NCBI GenBank assembly: GCA_013812385.1
Contig: JACCTM010000038.1
Location: 1-9,348, forward strand
Direction of reading: 5' to 3'
DNA length: 9,348 bases
Source: Geodermatophilaceae bacterium
Lineage (GTDB): Bacteria; Actinomycetota; Actinomycetes; Mycobacteriales; Geodermatophilaceae
Part shown: positions 1-6,830 of the stretch, piece by piece
Numbering within the stretch: position 1 is the stretch's first letter
Layout of the letters: every line of letters begins with the position of its first letter
Notes under the pieces: model-generated
Told to the model about the DNA's origin: nothing
Seen by the model: the letters and a program-made list of their open reading frames with translations, nothing else
The model's database searches: none
Program-made: the position numbers and the translations under genes

Positions 1-144
1 CCGCACGCATGTCGGAGGCCGCCGCACGGGACAGATCTGGCACGCCGGTGGCACGAGGCGTCGTCGCGGACCTGGATGCAGCCCGCCAGAGAGCCGAGGG
101 CGAAACCTCTACACCGTTGCAGCACAACGGGCTTGATGCAACAG
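1..144. other. Flank 3' of tRNA-Tyr, no supported gene
   Basis: No gene can be supported here. Plus-strand frame 3 is open from the window edge and could start at an ATG at position 9. It ends at a TAG at 171-173, inside the tRNA gene, so its last residues (VGFEPT) are a translation of the tRNA T arm. Its third-position G+C looks lower than in the clear genes of the window, and I recognise no family. The only structure seen is a pair of alternative hairpins at 114-142, directly behind the tRNA 3' end. The stretch faces the tRNA 3' end, so it is where an integrated element would begin if one were present. Confidence 0.4.
114..130 (-). terminator. Hairpin behind tRNA-Tyr 3' end
   Basis: CCGTTG (114-119) and CAACGG (125-130) form a perfect 6-bp stem with a 5-base loop, starting about 15 bases past the tRNA 3' end in the direction of tRNA transcription. 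A competing pairing, GTTGCA (116-121) with TGCAAC (137-142), uses overlapping bases. There is no T run on either side, so this is not a canonical intrinsic terminator. U-tract-less hairpins are common candidates in actinobacteria. It could equally be a 3' processing structure. Confidence 0.3.
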
Positions 145-226
145 TGGCAGCTGTTGGGTTCGAACCAACGTAGGCGAAGCCGACGGTTTTACAGACCGTT
201 CCCTTTGACCGCTCGGGCAAGCTGCA
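145..226 (-). tRNA. tRNA-Tyr (anticodon GTA)
   Basis: Read on the minus strand, the sequence folds as a class II tRNA. It has an acceptor stem, U8-G9, a CCC/GGG D stem, and an anticodon stem ACGGT/ACCGT around the loop CTGTAAA, which gives anticodon GTA for tyrosine. A variable arm of about 13 bases follows (GGC-TTC-GCC), then a T arm GTTGG/CCAAC with loop TTCGAAC. The discriminator base is A, followed by CTG rather than CCA, so CCA must be added after transcription, as is usual in actinobacteria. The acceptor stem has only six of seven pairs: position 1 is T (226) opposite C72 (146). Bacterial tRNA-Tyr normally has G1-C72, which tyrosyl-tRNA synthetase recognises. The gene is transcribed away from yajQ. 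The family assignment is firm; full function is less certain because of the mismatch. Confidence 0.9.
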
Positions 227-230
227 GTCG

Positions 231-242
231 GCCCCATGGGGC
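231..242. repeat. GCCCCATGGGGC palindrome beside tRNA
   Basis: A perfect 12-bp palindrome lies four bases upstream of the tRNA-Tyr 5' end, inside its predicted leader. It could be a leader structure, an operator, or chance. No known site is recognised. Confidence 0.35.
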
Positions 243-255
243 GCCGGTAGGAGAG

Positions 256-284
256 AGTAACGACCCCCGCGAACTAGTCTGCAA
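256..284 (-). promoter_or_regulatory. Possible weak promoter for tRNA-Tyr
   Basis: On the minus strand, TTGCAG (284-279) is followed after 17 bases by GTTACT (261-256). This would place transcription start roughly 20-25 bases before the tRNA. The -35 half is a fair match to TTGACA, but the -10 half matches TATAAT poorly. The call rests mainly on position and spacing and is tentative. Confidence 0.2.
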
Positions 285-302
285 CCACCGTGACCAGCGC
301 TG

Positions 303-318
303 CGTACGAGCACGTACG
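303..318 (+). repeat. CGTACG-AGCA-CGTACG inverted repeat in yajQ leader
   Basis: Two copies of the self-palindromic hexamer CGTACG (303-308 and 313-318) are separated by AGCA. They could form a 6-bp hairpin or serve as a paired protein-binding site, 12 bases before the yajQ ribosome site. No regulator can be named from the sequence. Confidence 0.4.
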
Positions 319-330
319 GGCGAAGCTTCC

Positions 331-336
331 AGGAGG
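331..336 (+). promoter_or_regulatory. Shine-Dalgarno site of yajQ
   Basis: AGGAGG lies six bases before the GTG at 343. This strong site decides the yajQ start. The same reading frame stays open upstream through the antisense of the tRNA gene, but that extension has no comparable ribosome site and no similarity to the family. Confidence 0.8.
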
Positions 337-342
337 GCAATC

Positions 343-834
343 GTGGCCGATCCGTCGTTCGACGTGGTGAGCAAGGTGGACCGGCAGGAGATCGACAACG
401 CCCTGAATCAGACCTCCAAGGAACTGGCTCAGCGCTTCGACTTCCGCGGCGCCAACGCCAGCGCCGAATGGGCCGGTGAGAACGGCGTCGCGATCCAGGC
501 CGACACCGAGGAGCGGACGCTGGCCGCAATCGAGGTCTTCAAGGAGAAACTGATCAAACGAGGGATCTCACTGAAGTCACTCGAGGTCGGTGACCCGGCG
601 CTGTCGGGCAAGACCTATCGCGTCAGCGCGACGATCGCCCAGGGCATCACCAGCGACCAGGCGAAGAAGATTGCCAAGACCATCCGCGACGAGGGCCCCA
701 AGGGTGTGCAAGCCCAGATCCAGGGCGATCAGCTCCGAGTCAGCGCCAAGAAGAAGGATCACCTGCAGGACGTGATCGCGCTGCTCAAAGGTGGCGACTT
801 CGGGGTGGCGCTGCAGTTCACGAACTACCGCTGA
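343..834 (+). CDS. yajQ: YajQ-family nucleotide-binding protein
   Basis: This gene encodes a 163-residue cytoplasmic protein of the YajQ/UPF0234 family, the same length as E. coli YajQ. The family has two ferredoxin-like folds and binds nucleotides or nucleic acid; some members, such as one in Xanthomonas, are reported c-di-GMP effectors. The cellular role in actinobacteria is unclear. Family hallmarks visible are the N-terminal FDVVSKVDRQEIDNALNQ segment, the RFDFRG motif near residue 34, FKEKLIKRGIS in the middle, SGKTYRV, the IRDEGPKGVQAQIQGDQLRV block and the C-terminal VALQFTNYR. The GTG start is set by AGGAGG six bases upstream. The gene diverges from tRNA-Tyr and converges on htpX. A hairpin with two CGTACG arms (303-318) sits in its leader. 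From memory, Streptomyces also keeps yajQ near htpX and the second nuo cluster. Confidence 0.93.
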   Translation: MADPSFDVVSKVDRQEIDNALNQTSKELAQRFDFRGANASAEWAGENGVAIQADTEERTLAAIEVFKEKLIKRGISLKSLEVGDPALSGKTYRVSATIAQGITSDQAKKIAKTIRDEGPKGVQAQIQGDQLRVSAKKKDHLQDVIALLKGGDFGVALQFTNYR

Positions 835-877
835 GCGCGTACCGCGCGACAGTGACGGGGTAGGTAACTGCGGAACC
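835..877. terminator. Convergent yajQ/htpX gap with short hairpin
   Basis: Only 43 bases separate the stop codons of the convergent yajQ and htpX genes. GCGCG (835-839) pairs with CGCGC (843-847) around a 3-base loop directly after the yajQ stop. There is no T run. A bidirectional terminator is expected here by position, but the sequence support is weak. Confidence 0.25.
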
Positions 878-1750
878 TCAGAGCTGACCCTGCAGGCGGG
901 CCAGCTCTTCCAGGCGGGCGATGCGCTGCTCCATCGGCGGGTGGGTCGCGAACATCTGGGCCATCCCTCCAGGCCCGAACGGATTGGCGATCATCAGGTG
1001 ACTGGTGGTCACCAGACGATCCTCTTGCGGCAACGGCAGCGCCTGGGTTCCCCGGTCCAGCTTGCGCAGCGCCCGAGCCAGGGCCATCGGGTCCTGGGAC
1101 AGCTGCGCGCCCGAGGCATCGGCCTGATATTCGCGGCTACGGCTGACGGCCACCTGTACCAGTCCGGCTGCAATCGGACCCAGAAAGACCAGCAGCAGGC
1201 TACCGAGCACATTTCCCCCGCCCCGGTCATCACCACGGCCACCGAACAACGCGCTGAACATAGCCATGTGCGCCAGATACGTGATCACGGTGGCCATTGC
1301 GCCAGCCACGGAGGAGATCAGGATGTCGCGGTTGTACACATGGGACAGCTCGTGGGCCAAGACACCGCGCAGCTCCTTGGCATCCAGGATCTCGACGATG
1401 CCCTCCGTCACACAGACCGCGGCATTACGCGGATTGCGACCGGTGGCAAAGGCATTCGGCTGGTTGGTGGGGCTGACGTACAGGCGGGGCATCGGCTGGT
1501 GTGCCTCGGTGGCCAACTCCCGGACGATCGCGTAGAGCGCCGGTGCCTGGGTCTCGCTGACCGGATAGGCACGCATGGCGCGCAGGGCGAGCTTGTCGGA
1601 GAAGAAGTACGCGTACCCGTTGACGCCCAAGGCGAGCACGAGGGCGATGAACAGCCCGGAACGCCCGAAGAAGCTGCCCACCAGCAGGATCAGCCCGCCC
1701 ATGAGGCCGAGTAGGACGGCGGTTTTCAGCCCGTTGTTCCAGCGATGCAC
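878..1750 (-). CDS. htpX: HtpX membrane zinc metalloprotease (M48B)
   Basis: HtpX is an inner-membrane zinc endopeptidase of peptidase family M48B that degrades misfolded membrane proteins. The protein has 290 residues, normal for the family. Two membrane segments lie at about residues 10-28 and 32-50, and two more hydrophobic stretches at about 145-168 and 182-203. The catalytic site is HELSH at 133-137 (His133, Glu134, His137), with the third zinc ligand Glu207 in SREYQAD. The motifs NAFATGRNPRNAAVC (99-113) and ATHPPMEQRI (268-277) are typical, and the protein closely resembles mycobacterial HtpX as I remember it. The start is GTG (1750-1748) with only a weak GAGG upstream; no better in-frame start is seen. 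It lies 51 bp after nuoN on the same strand, so it is probably the last gene of the nuo transcript, although a promoter in the gap cannot be excluded. A role in quality control of the Nuo membrane arm is inference. Confidence 0.94.
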   Translation of the reverse strand: MHRWNNGLKTAVLLGLMGGLILLVGSFFGRSGLFIALVLALGVNGYAYFFSDKLALRAMRAYPVSETQAPALYAIVRELATEAHQPMPRLYVSPTNQPNAFATGRNPRNAAVCVTEGIVEILDAKELRGVLAHELSHVYNRDILISSVAGAMATVITYLAHMAMFSALFGGRGDDRGGGNVLGSLLLVFLGPIAAGLVQVAVSRSREYQADASGAQLSQDPMALARALRKLDRGTQALPLPQEDRLVTTSHLMIANPFGPGGMAQMFATHPPMEQRIARLEELARLQGQL

Positions 1751-1801
1751 GCTCAGATCAACGCCTCGTCGGGTGGCCGCGTTCCCAGCATCAAGACGTC
1801 C

Positions 1802-3397
1802 CTACTCACCGAACGGGGACAGCAGCGGAGCAGCTCCGATGATCAGGTCGGGCCAGAACCCGGCTACCAGGGCCACCAGCGCCAAGGCCGCCACCAACAT
1901 CCCGGTGCTGCTCGACACCGCACGACCGGGGGCAACCTCTACCGGCGTCGATGCCAGCTGACCGGCCGACCCGACAGCCACACCGGTCCGGGCGAACAGC
2001 GCCGCGGCCACCCGCAAGTAGTAGACAAACGCGAGAACGGTGTTGAGCGCCACGAGGATGCCCAGCCAGCCGGCATCACCGGTGAACGCGGCTCGGACCA
2101 CGACGACCTTGCCGAACAGCCCCAGTAGCACCGGCGGAAGACCTGCCAGCCCGATCAGGAACAGGGCAAAGGCGGCGGCGATCCGCGGGTGGTCGGCGGC
2201 GAGCCCGCGTACCGACTCCACCGACGGTCCGTCTCGTACGGCAGCGTCCGTCGTACCGGTCGTACCGACGGTGCCGGTCGTACCGTCGATTGCGGCGACG
2301 CAGGCGAAGGCCCCCACGGTCATCAGGAGGTACACCGCGAGATAGGCCAGAGTGGCCCCGGCGCCGCTGAGTGCTTGATCGGAGCGACCGGACAGGACGG
2401 CGAGTCCGACGAGCAGATAACCCGTCTGCGCGATGCCGGACCAGGCGAGCAGCCGGACGAGATGGCGCTGCCGCATGGCAACCAGGTTGCCGACCGTCAT
2501 CGACACCGCCGCCAGGAGGGCCATCCAGGTCGCTGCGGCGGGTGACCCTGACGAGACGGCGGGGAGTACGACTATGAGCCCCGCGATTCCGCCGGCCTTG
2601 GACGCCGAGGAAAGATAGGCCGCTACCGGGATCGGCGCGCCCTGGTAGGTCGAGGGAGCCCAGACATGGAACGGTACGGCGCCGACCTTGAAGGCCAGAC
2701 CGGCCAGTAGTAACACGACCGCGACGTCGGCCAACGCCAGATCCCCCACGCCGCCGCCTGCGGTCAGTACCTCGGCCAGCGCATCGAGGTGCATCGTGCC
2801 GGTCAGCCCGTACAGGAAGCCGATCCCCAGCAGCATGAGCGCCGTCGAGGTCACCGACACCAGCAACAGGGTCAGCGCAGCCTCGGCGCCGGCGCTCGAG
2901 CCGCGCCGGAAGGCGACCGCGGCATACATCGGGACGGTCAGGGTTTCCAGGCCGACCAGCAGGGTGATCAGGTCCCGGGAGCCCGCCACGATGACCGCGC
3001 CGATCGTGGCGGCCAGCAGCACCAGGCAGTACTCCCCCGCCGGCGTGACGCCCTCGACATCAGCCTGGAGTTGGGCCAAGGCCAGGACCAGCACGGCCGC
3101 TGCGGCCAGACACAGGACGACCGTGAGGAAACCTGCGGTCTCGCCGAGCACGTAGGCGCACCGCGACGCGTTGCCCGGGCCGGGAGCCGAACAGAATGTG
3201 CCGGGCAGCCCGGGGTCACCGGCCAGCCAGGCCGCGCAGCCGGCCGCCCCCGCACAGGTCACCGCCGAGATGGCCGGCAGGGCCATCCGGCGTACTCGCA
3301 GGGGCAGCATCAGGTCGGTCACCAGCACGAACACCAGGCCGGCGACGAGTACGAGAACAGGGGCCAACGGAGCCCAGGAAATCGACTGCACGGTCAT
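1802..3397 (-). CDS. nuoN: NADH-quinone oxidoreductase subunit N (NuoN)
   Basis: NuoN is one of three antiporter-like proton-pumping subunits in the membrane arm of respiratory complex I. The protein has 531 residues, slightly long for the family, and is hydrophobic throughout with about 14 membrane helices. Key charged residues of the half-channels are present: Glu151 (LLVGLETL), Lys237 (AFKVGAVPFHVW), Lys267 (SSASKAGG) and Lys430 (GLFGKVVV). The ATG (3397-3395) overlaps the nuoM stop as ATGA, which indicates translational coupling. The stop is TAG. The oddity is a Gly/Thr-rich loop at about residues 371-384 made of a duplicated hexapeptide, GTTGTV then GTTGTT, between hydrophobic segments. 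It probably explains some of the extra length. This is the last nuo gene, followed by htpX. Confidence 0.95.
   Translation of the reverse strand: MTVQSISWAPLAPVLVLVAGLVFVLVTDLMLPLRVRRMALPAISAVTCAGAAGCAAWLAGDPGLPGTFCSAPGPGNASRCAYVLGETAGFLTVVLCLAAAAVLVLALAQLQADVEGVTPAGEYCLVLLAATIGAVIVAGSRDLITLLVGLETLTVPMYAAVAFRRGSSAGAEAALTLLLVSVTSTALMLLGIGFLYGLTGTMHLDALAEVLTAGGGVGDLALADVAVVLLLAGLAFKVGAVPFHVWAPSTYQGAPIPVAAYLSSASKAGGIAGLIVVLPAVSSGSPAAATWMALLAAVSMTVGNLVAMRQRHLVRLLAWSGIAQTGYLLVGLAVLSGRSDQALSGAGATLAYLAVYLLMTVGAFACVAAIDGTTGTVGTTGTTDAAVRDGPSVESVRGLAADHPRIAAAFALFLIGLAGLPPVLLGLFGKVVVVRAAFTGDAGWLGILVALNTVLAFVYYLRVAAALFARTGVAVGSAGQLASTPVEVAPGRAVSSSTGMLVAALALVALVAGFWPDLIIGAAPLLSPFGE
2249..2284 (-). repeat. 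18-bp tandem duplication inside nuoN
   Basis: Two adjacent 18-bp units encode GTTGTV and GTTGTT (NuoN residues 372-383). At DNA level the 12-mer CCGGTCGTACCG occurs at 2256-2267 and again at 2274-2285, exactly 18 bases apart. The reading frame is kept, so it acts as a small coding minisatellite in an extramembrane loop. Confidence 0.8.
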
Positions 3398-4935
3398 CGG
3401 CCGGCCGCCCGTACGGCCTCCACCAGTCCGGCCACCGGCCCTTCGGTCAGCCCCAGCACCACAGCCGGATAGAGGCCGAGCGCCAGGGTCAGGAACAGCA
3501 GCGGTACGTGAACCACCCGCTCGGTGGCCCAGATGTCCGCGGTTCGGATCCCCGCTCCCTGGACCCGGTGGCCTGCCCCGACGACGACCGGCCCGACGAC
3601 GAGGCGACGCAGCAGGCGCAGGAAGTAGACGGCGGTCAACACCGCACCGCTCGCGGCCCCGACCGCCAGGACCGCGTAGAGCAGGCTTGGTAGCCCGGCG
3701 GCCGGATGCAACGCGGCGTACACCGCCATCGCCTCACCCCAGAAACCGGCCAGACCCGGTAACCCGAGACTGGCCACGCAGGCAAAGACCAAGGCGAACC
3801 CCAACCGAGGCAGTCGGGCCCACAGCCCGGAGCCGAGATCGTCGAGCTCACCGGTGTGGAATCGAGACTTCACCGCGCCGACGAGGAAGAACAGCAGACC
3901 GGTGATCAGGCCGTGCGCGACATTGGCCAGCAGCGCGGCGTTGATCCCGACCGCTGTGAGCGTCGAGATGCCGAGCAGGACGAAGCCCATGTGCCCCACC
4001 GAGGAGTATGCGATCAGCCGCTTGAGCTCGTTCTGCGTGAAGCAGGCCAATGCGGCCACCACGATCCCGGTGACGGCGAGAACGGCCAGGACCGGCGCCA
4101 GCGGGCGGGCGCCTTCGGGAAGCACGGGCAGCGCGATGCGGACCAGACCGTAGGTCCCCATTTTCAGCTGCACGCCGGCCAGCAGCACCGAGCCGACAGT
4201 GGGCGCCTCGGTGTGCGCCGGGGGCAGCCAGGTGTGCAGCGGCCACAGCGGAGACTTCACGGCGAAGCCCACGAACAGGGCACCGAAGGCAGCCAGCTGT
4301 ACGGCAGTGGAGATGCCGGCTCCGCCGCGTGCGGAGAGTTCGACGAGATCGAAGGTGCCCGTCGATGCGTAGATGAACACCAACCCGATCAGCAGCGCGG
4401 CCGACCCGGCCAGGGTGTAGACGGCGAACTTCAGCGCCGCGCCAGCCGCGTTGGGCCCTCCCCAGCGGCCGATCAGGAAGTACATCGGGATCAGGACCAC
4501 CTCGAAGGCGGCGAAGAACAGCACCAGATCCAGCGCCATGAACGTGCCGAGTGCACCGACCTCGAGCAACAGCACCAGGGAGCAGAACAGCGCGGGTCGC
4601 TCCGGTCGCTCCACCCAGTTGTGCACCATTCCGAGCAGCGTCAGCAGAGCAGTGAGCAGGATCAACGGCACGCTGATCCCGTCCACACCCAGGTGCAGAC
4701 GCACGTCGATGACGCGGAGCCAGGGCAGGTCGACCTCGTGTTGTGGATCCAGCGCGCTGCCGGTATCCGCGCCGCCGTCGTCGGCGTCGAGGCCCGGGAG
4801 CAGGAACAGGGCGGCGAGCAACGTTGCCGCCGCGATCACCGTGCCGAAGATCCGCGGACTCAGATCGGTGCCGCGCGGCCACAACGCCAGCACGATGCAG
4901 CCGAGCAGCGGCAGCCCGAGAACGACGAGGCTCAC
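3394..4935 (-). CDS. nuoM: NADH-quinone oxidoreductase subunit M (NuoM)
   Basis: NuoM is the middle antiporter-like proton-pumping subunit of the complex I membrane arm. It has 513 residues and about 14 membrane helices, the usual size. The half-channel residues are in place: Glu145 (FFAAFEVVLIPMYFLIG), Lys227 (GFAVKSPLWPLHTWLP, with His234), Lys258 (GVQLKMGTYG) and Glu401 (GFWGEAMAVY), the position of the conserved Glu407 of E. coli. The segment NELKRLIAYSSVGHMGF (302-318) is a further family signature. The start is GTG (4935-4933), overlapping the nuoL stop as GTGA, and the stop overlaps the nuoN ATG. There is no strong ribosome site of its own, so expression is probably coupled to nuoL. 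Nothing in the sequence suggests loss of pumping. Confidence 0.96.
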   Translation of the reverse strand: MSLVVLGLPLLGCIVLALWPRGTDLSPRIFGTVIAAATLLAALFLLPGLDADDGGADTGSALDPQHEVDLPWLRVIDVRLHLGVDGISVPLILLTALLTLLGMVHNWVERPERPALFCSLVLLLEVGALGTFMALDLVLFFAAFEVVLIPMYFLIGRWGGPNAAGAALKFAVYTLAGSAALLIGLVFIYASTGTFDLVELSARGGAGISTAVQLAAFGALFVGFAVKSPLWPLHTWLPPAHTEAPTVGSVLLAGVQLKMGTYGLVRIALPVLPEGARPLAPVLAVLAVTGIVVAALACFTQNELKRLIAYSSVGHMGFVLLGISTLTAVGINAALLANVAHGLITGLLFFLVGAVKSRFHTGELDDLGSGLWARLPRLGFALVFACVASLGLPGLAGFWGEAMAVYAALHPAAGLPSLLYAVLAVGAASGAVLTAVYFLRLLRRLVVGPVVVGAGHRVQGAGIRTADIWATERVVHVPLLFLTLALGLYPAVVLGLTEGPVAGLVEAVRAAGR

Positions 4936-6830
4936 GACAGGACCACCAGGATCGTCACCAGCGCTGCGGTCGTGACGATCAGGCTGGTAACCGCGAGGTT
5001 GGGCAGGCTGGGATGCGCCCGGGACAGCCCGCGGCTTGCAGCGGCGGTGGCCTGCGCTGCACCGTCGACCAGACCGTCGACCCCGATCTCGTCCACGGCG
5101 GACACGACGGTGGCCAGTCGGCGGAACGGCCGTACGACGAGCGCGTCCTGGACCTCGTCCAGGTAGAGCCCGCGGCGTAGCGCCGTCGCAGCTCGGCCGA
5201 GGATTCGGGCGGGGTCGCGGTCCGGCTGAGCGCGCCAGACCAGGTACGTCGCACCGGCGCCCAGGACGATCAGAGCCGAGGCGATCAGGGCGTCGATCAG
5301 CTGCGGGGCCAGCGAACCCGGTATCGGTGCAGGCCCGAACCCGTCCAGTGAATCGCCGGGGGGTATCGGGCCACCGAGATAGCCGGGGAACCAGCCGATC
5401 GCCGCTCCGAGTGCCAGGGTCGGCACGGTCAGTGCCAGCAGCGGCCAGCCCATGACCGGCTTCGGATCTGCGCCGGCTCGTTGCTCGGTTCCGAAAAAGG
5501 TCCGGAGCAGCAGCCGGGTGGCGTAGGCCGCAGTGAGCAGGACCGTTGCGAGCATGCTGATCAGCAGCGCGGTGGCCACCGGCGAGCTCGGAAGTACCAA
5601 GGACTCATCCCGTACGGCCGCCCAGGCTGAGGCCAGGGCCGCGTCCTTGCTGAATCCCCCGGACAGCGGTAGTACACCGACCAGTGCCAGCAGGCCGATC
5701 GTGGTGAACGCGAAGGTGATCGGCATGCTGCGGCGCAACCCGCCGAGTTCGCTCATCAGCACGGTGCCGACCTGGTGCAGCACCACGCCGGCCGCCAGAA
5801 ACAACAGGGCCTTGAAGGCAGCGTGTGTGACCAGGTGGAATCCGCCTTGCACGTACCCGCCGGCCGCCAGAGCTCCTGTCATGTAGCCGAGTTGACTGAT
5901 CGTCGACCAGCCCAGCACCCGCTTGATGTCGTCCTGCGCCAGAGCGCATAAGGCGCCGAGCAGCATGGTGATGGCGGCGCTGACGGCCAGCACGGTGAGG
6001 GTCGCGGGAGCTGCCACGAAAACCGGATAAAGGCGCATCACCAGGAAGACTCCGGCCGCCACCATGGTCGCGGCATGGATCAGCGCGCTGATCGGCGTGG
6101 GTCCTGCCATGGCATCGGGAAGCCATGTGTGCAAAGGGAATTGGGCGCTCTTTCCGGCCACGCCGAGCAGCAGGAGCAGCGTGGCCAGCGTCAACGTCCC
6201 GGAGTCGATCGAGCCAACCGCGGCCACCACGTCGCTGATCCGGAAGCTCCCGGCTGCCCCGCCCAGGAGCAGCACTCCGAGCAGGAAGCCGATATCGCCG
6301 ACCCGGGTGACCAGGAAGGCCTTGACCGCCGCTCCGGCCGCCTCGGGGAGGTCCCGGTAGTGACCGATCAGCAGGTAGGAGCACAGCCCCATGACCTCCC
6401 AGCCGACCAGCATCGCGAGCAGGTCGCCGGAAACGACGACGAGCATCATGGCGGCGGTGAACAGCGACACCTGCGCGGCGTAGGTCGGGTACCGCGGGTC
6501 GCTGTGCAGATAGCCGACCGAGTAGAGCTGCACGCACAGTCCGACGACGGCGACGACGAGGACCAGTACGCCGGCCAGTCCGTCGACCAGGACACCGGTG
6601 GTGATGTCGATGTCCCCGAACGGCGCCAGCAGGAGGCGCGTCTCCTGCGCCACGTTGCCGGCCGTGCCGAACACGACCACCGCGACCAGCGCGGTGAGCA
6701 GCGCGCCGACCACCGCGACGGCCCGCGCTCCCCCGGCCCGCTGACGAACTCCCGGCGCGATGCCGAGGCCCGCCGCGAGGGCGGGAATGGCCACGACGCC
6801 CAGCGCTGCCACCGTGGTCAAGCTCGTCAT
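4932..6830 (-). CDS. nuoL: NADH-quinone oxidoreductase subunit L (NuoL)
   Basis: NuoL is the distal antiporter-like proton-pumping subunit of complex I. From the ATG at 6830 it has 632 residues, typical for the family. The frame is open further upstream, but that part overlaps nuoK in another frame and is not NuoL-like. The ATG overlaps the nuoK stop as ATGA. Key residues seen are Glu145 (LVGWEVMGLCSYLLIG), Lys227 (GKSAQFPLHTWLPDAM, with His234), His252 (LIHAATMV), the FHLVTHAAFKALLF block with His332, His336 and Lys340, and Lys395 (GGFSKDA). DDIKRVLGWSTISQLGYM at about 300-317 is diagnostic. The C-terminal about 130 residues fit the lateral amphipathic helix and the last membrane anchor that brace NuoM and NuoN. 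The stop overlaps the nuoM GTG. Confidence 0.96.
   Translation of the reverse strand: MTSLTTVAALGVVAIPALAAGLGIAPGVRQRAGGARAVAVVGALLTALVAVVVFGTAGNVAQETRLLLAPFGDIDITTGVLVDGLAGVLVLVVAVVGLCVQLYSVGYLHSDPRYPTYAAQVSLFTAAMMLVVVSGDLLAMLVGWEVMGLCSYLLIGHYRDLPEAAGAAVKAFLVTRVGDIGFLLGVLLLGGAAGSFRISDVVAAVGSIDSGTLTLATLLLLLGVAGKSAQFPLHTWLPDAMAGPTPISALIHAATMVAAGVFLVMRLYPVFVAAPATLTVLAVSAAITMLLGALCALAQDDIKRVLGWSTISQLGYMTGALAAGGYVQGGFHLVTHAAFKALLFLAAGVVLHQVGTVLMSELGGLRRSMPITFAFTTIGLLALVGVLPLSGGFSKDAALASAWAAVRDESLVLPSSPVATALLISMLATVLLTAAYATRLLLRTFFGTEQRAGADPKPVMGWPLLALTVPTLALGAAIGWFPGYLGGPIPPGDSLDGFGPAPIPGSLAPQLIDALIASALIVLGAGATYLVWRAQPDRDPARILGRAATALRRGLYLDEVQDALVVRPFRRLATVVSAVDEIGVDGLVDGAAQATAAASRGLSRAHPSLPNLAVTSLIVTTAALVTILVVLS

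Noticed and set aside
9..173. Small plus-strand ORF starting at ATG 9
   Set aside because: It ends inside the tRNA gene (VGFEPT from the T arm), has weak codon bias and no recognised family. Kept only as a hint of a possible integration boundary.
76..342. Upstream extension of the yajQ reading frame
   Set aside because: It runs through the antisense of the tRNA-Tyr gene, has no family similarity, and the strong AGGAGG before GTG 343 gives a protein of exactly the usual length.
791..1714. Plus-strand ORF (307 codons) opposite htpX
   Set aside because: Antisense shadow; the minus strand encodes full-length HtpX with the HELSH site, and the plus frame has low-complexity composition.
1751..1801. 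Promoter or regulatory site between nuoN and htpX
   Set aside because: No convincing -10/-35 pair or dyad is visible in the 51 bases; read-through from nuoN is the simpler view.
3856..5166. Long plus-strand ORF (436 codons) opposite nuoM/nuoL
   Set aside because: It is an antisense shadow of high-GC codon use. The composition is rich in Gln, Arg, Asp and Gly with no domain, while the minus strand carries clear NuoM and NuoL.
3394..6830. NuoL/NuoM/NuoN set as a stand-alone Mrp-type antiporter
   Set aside because: NuoH, I, J, K and C are encoded in the same overlapping array, and NuoI has complete Fe-S motifs, so a complex-I-type enzyme fits better.
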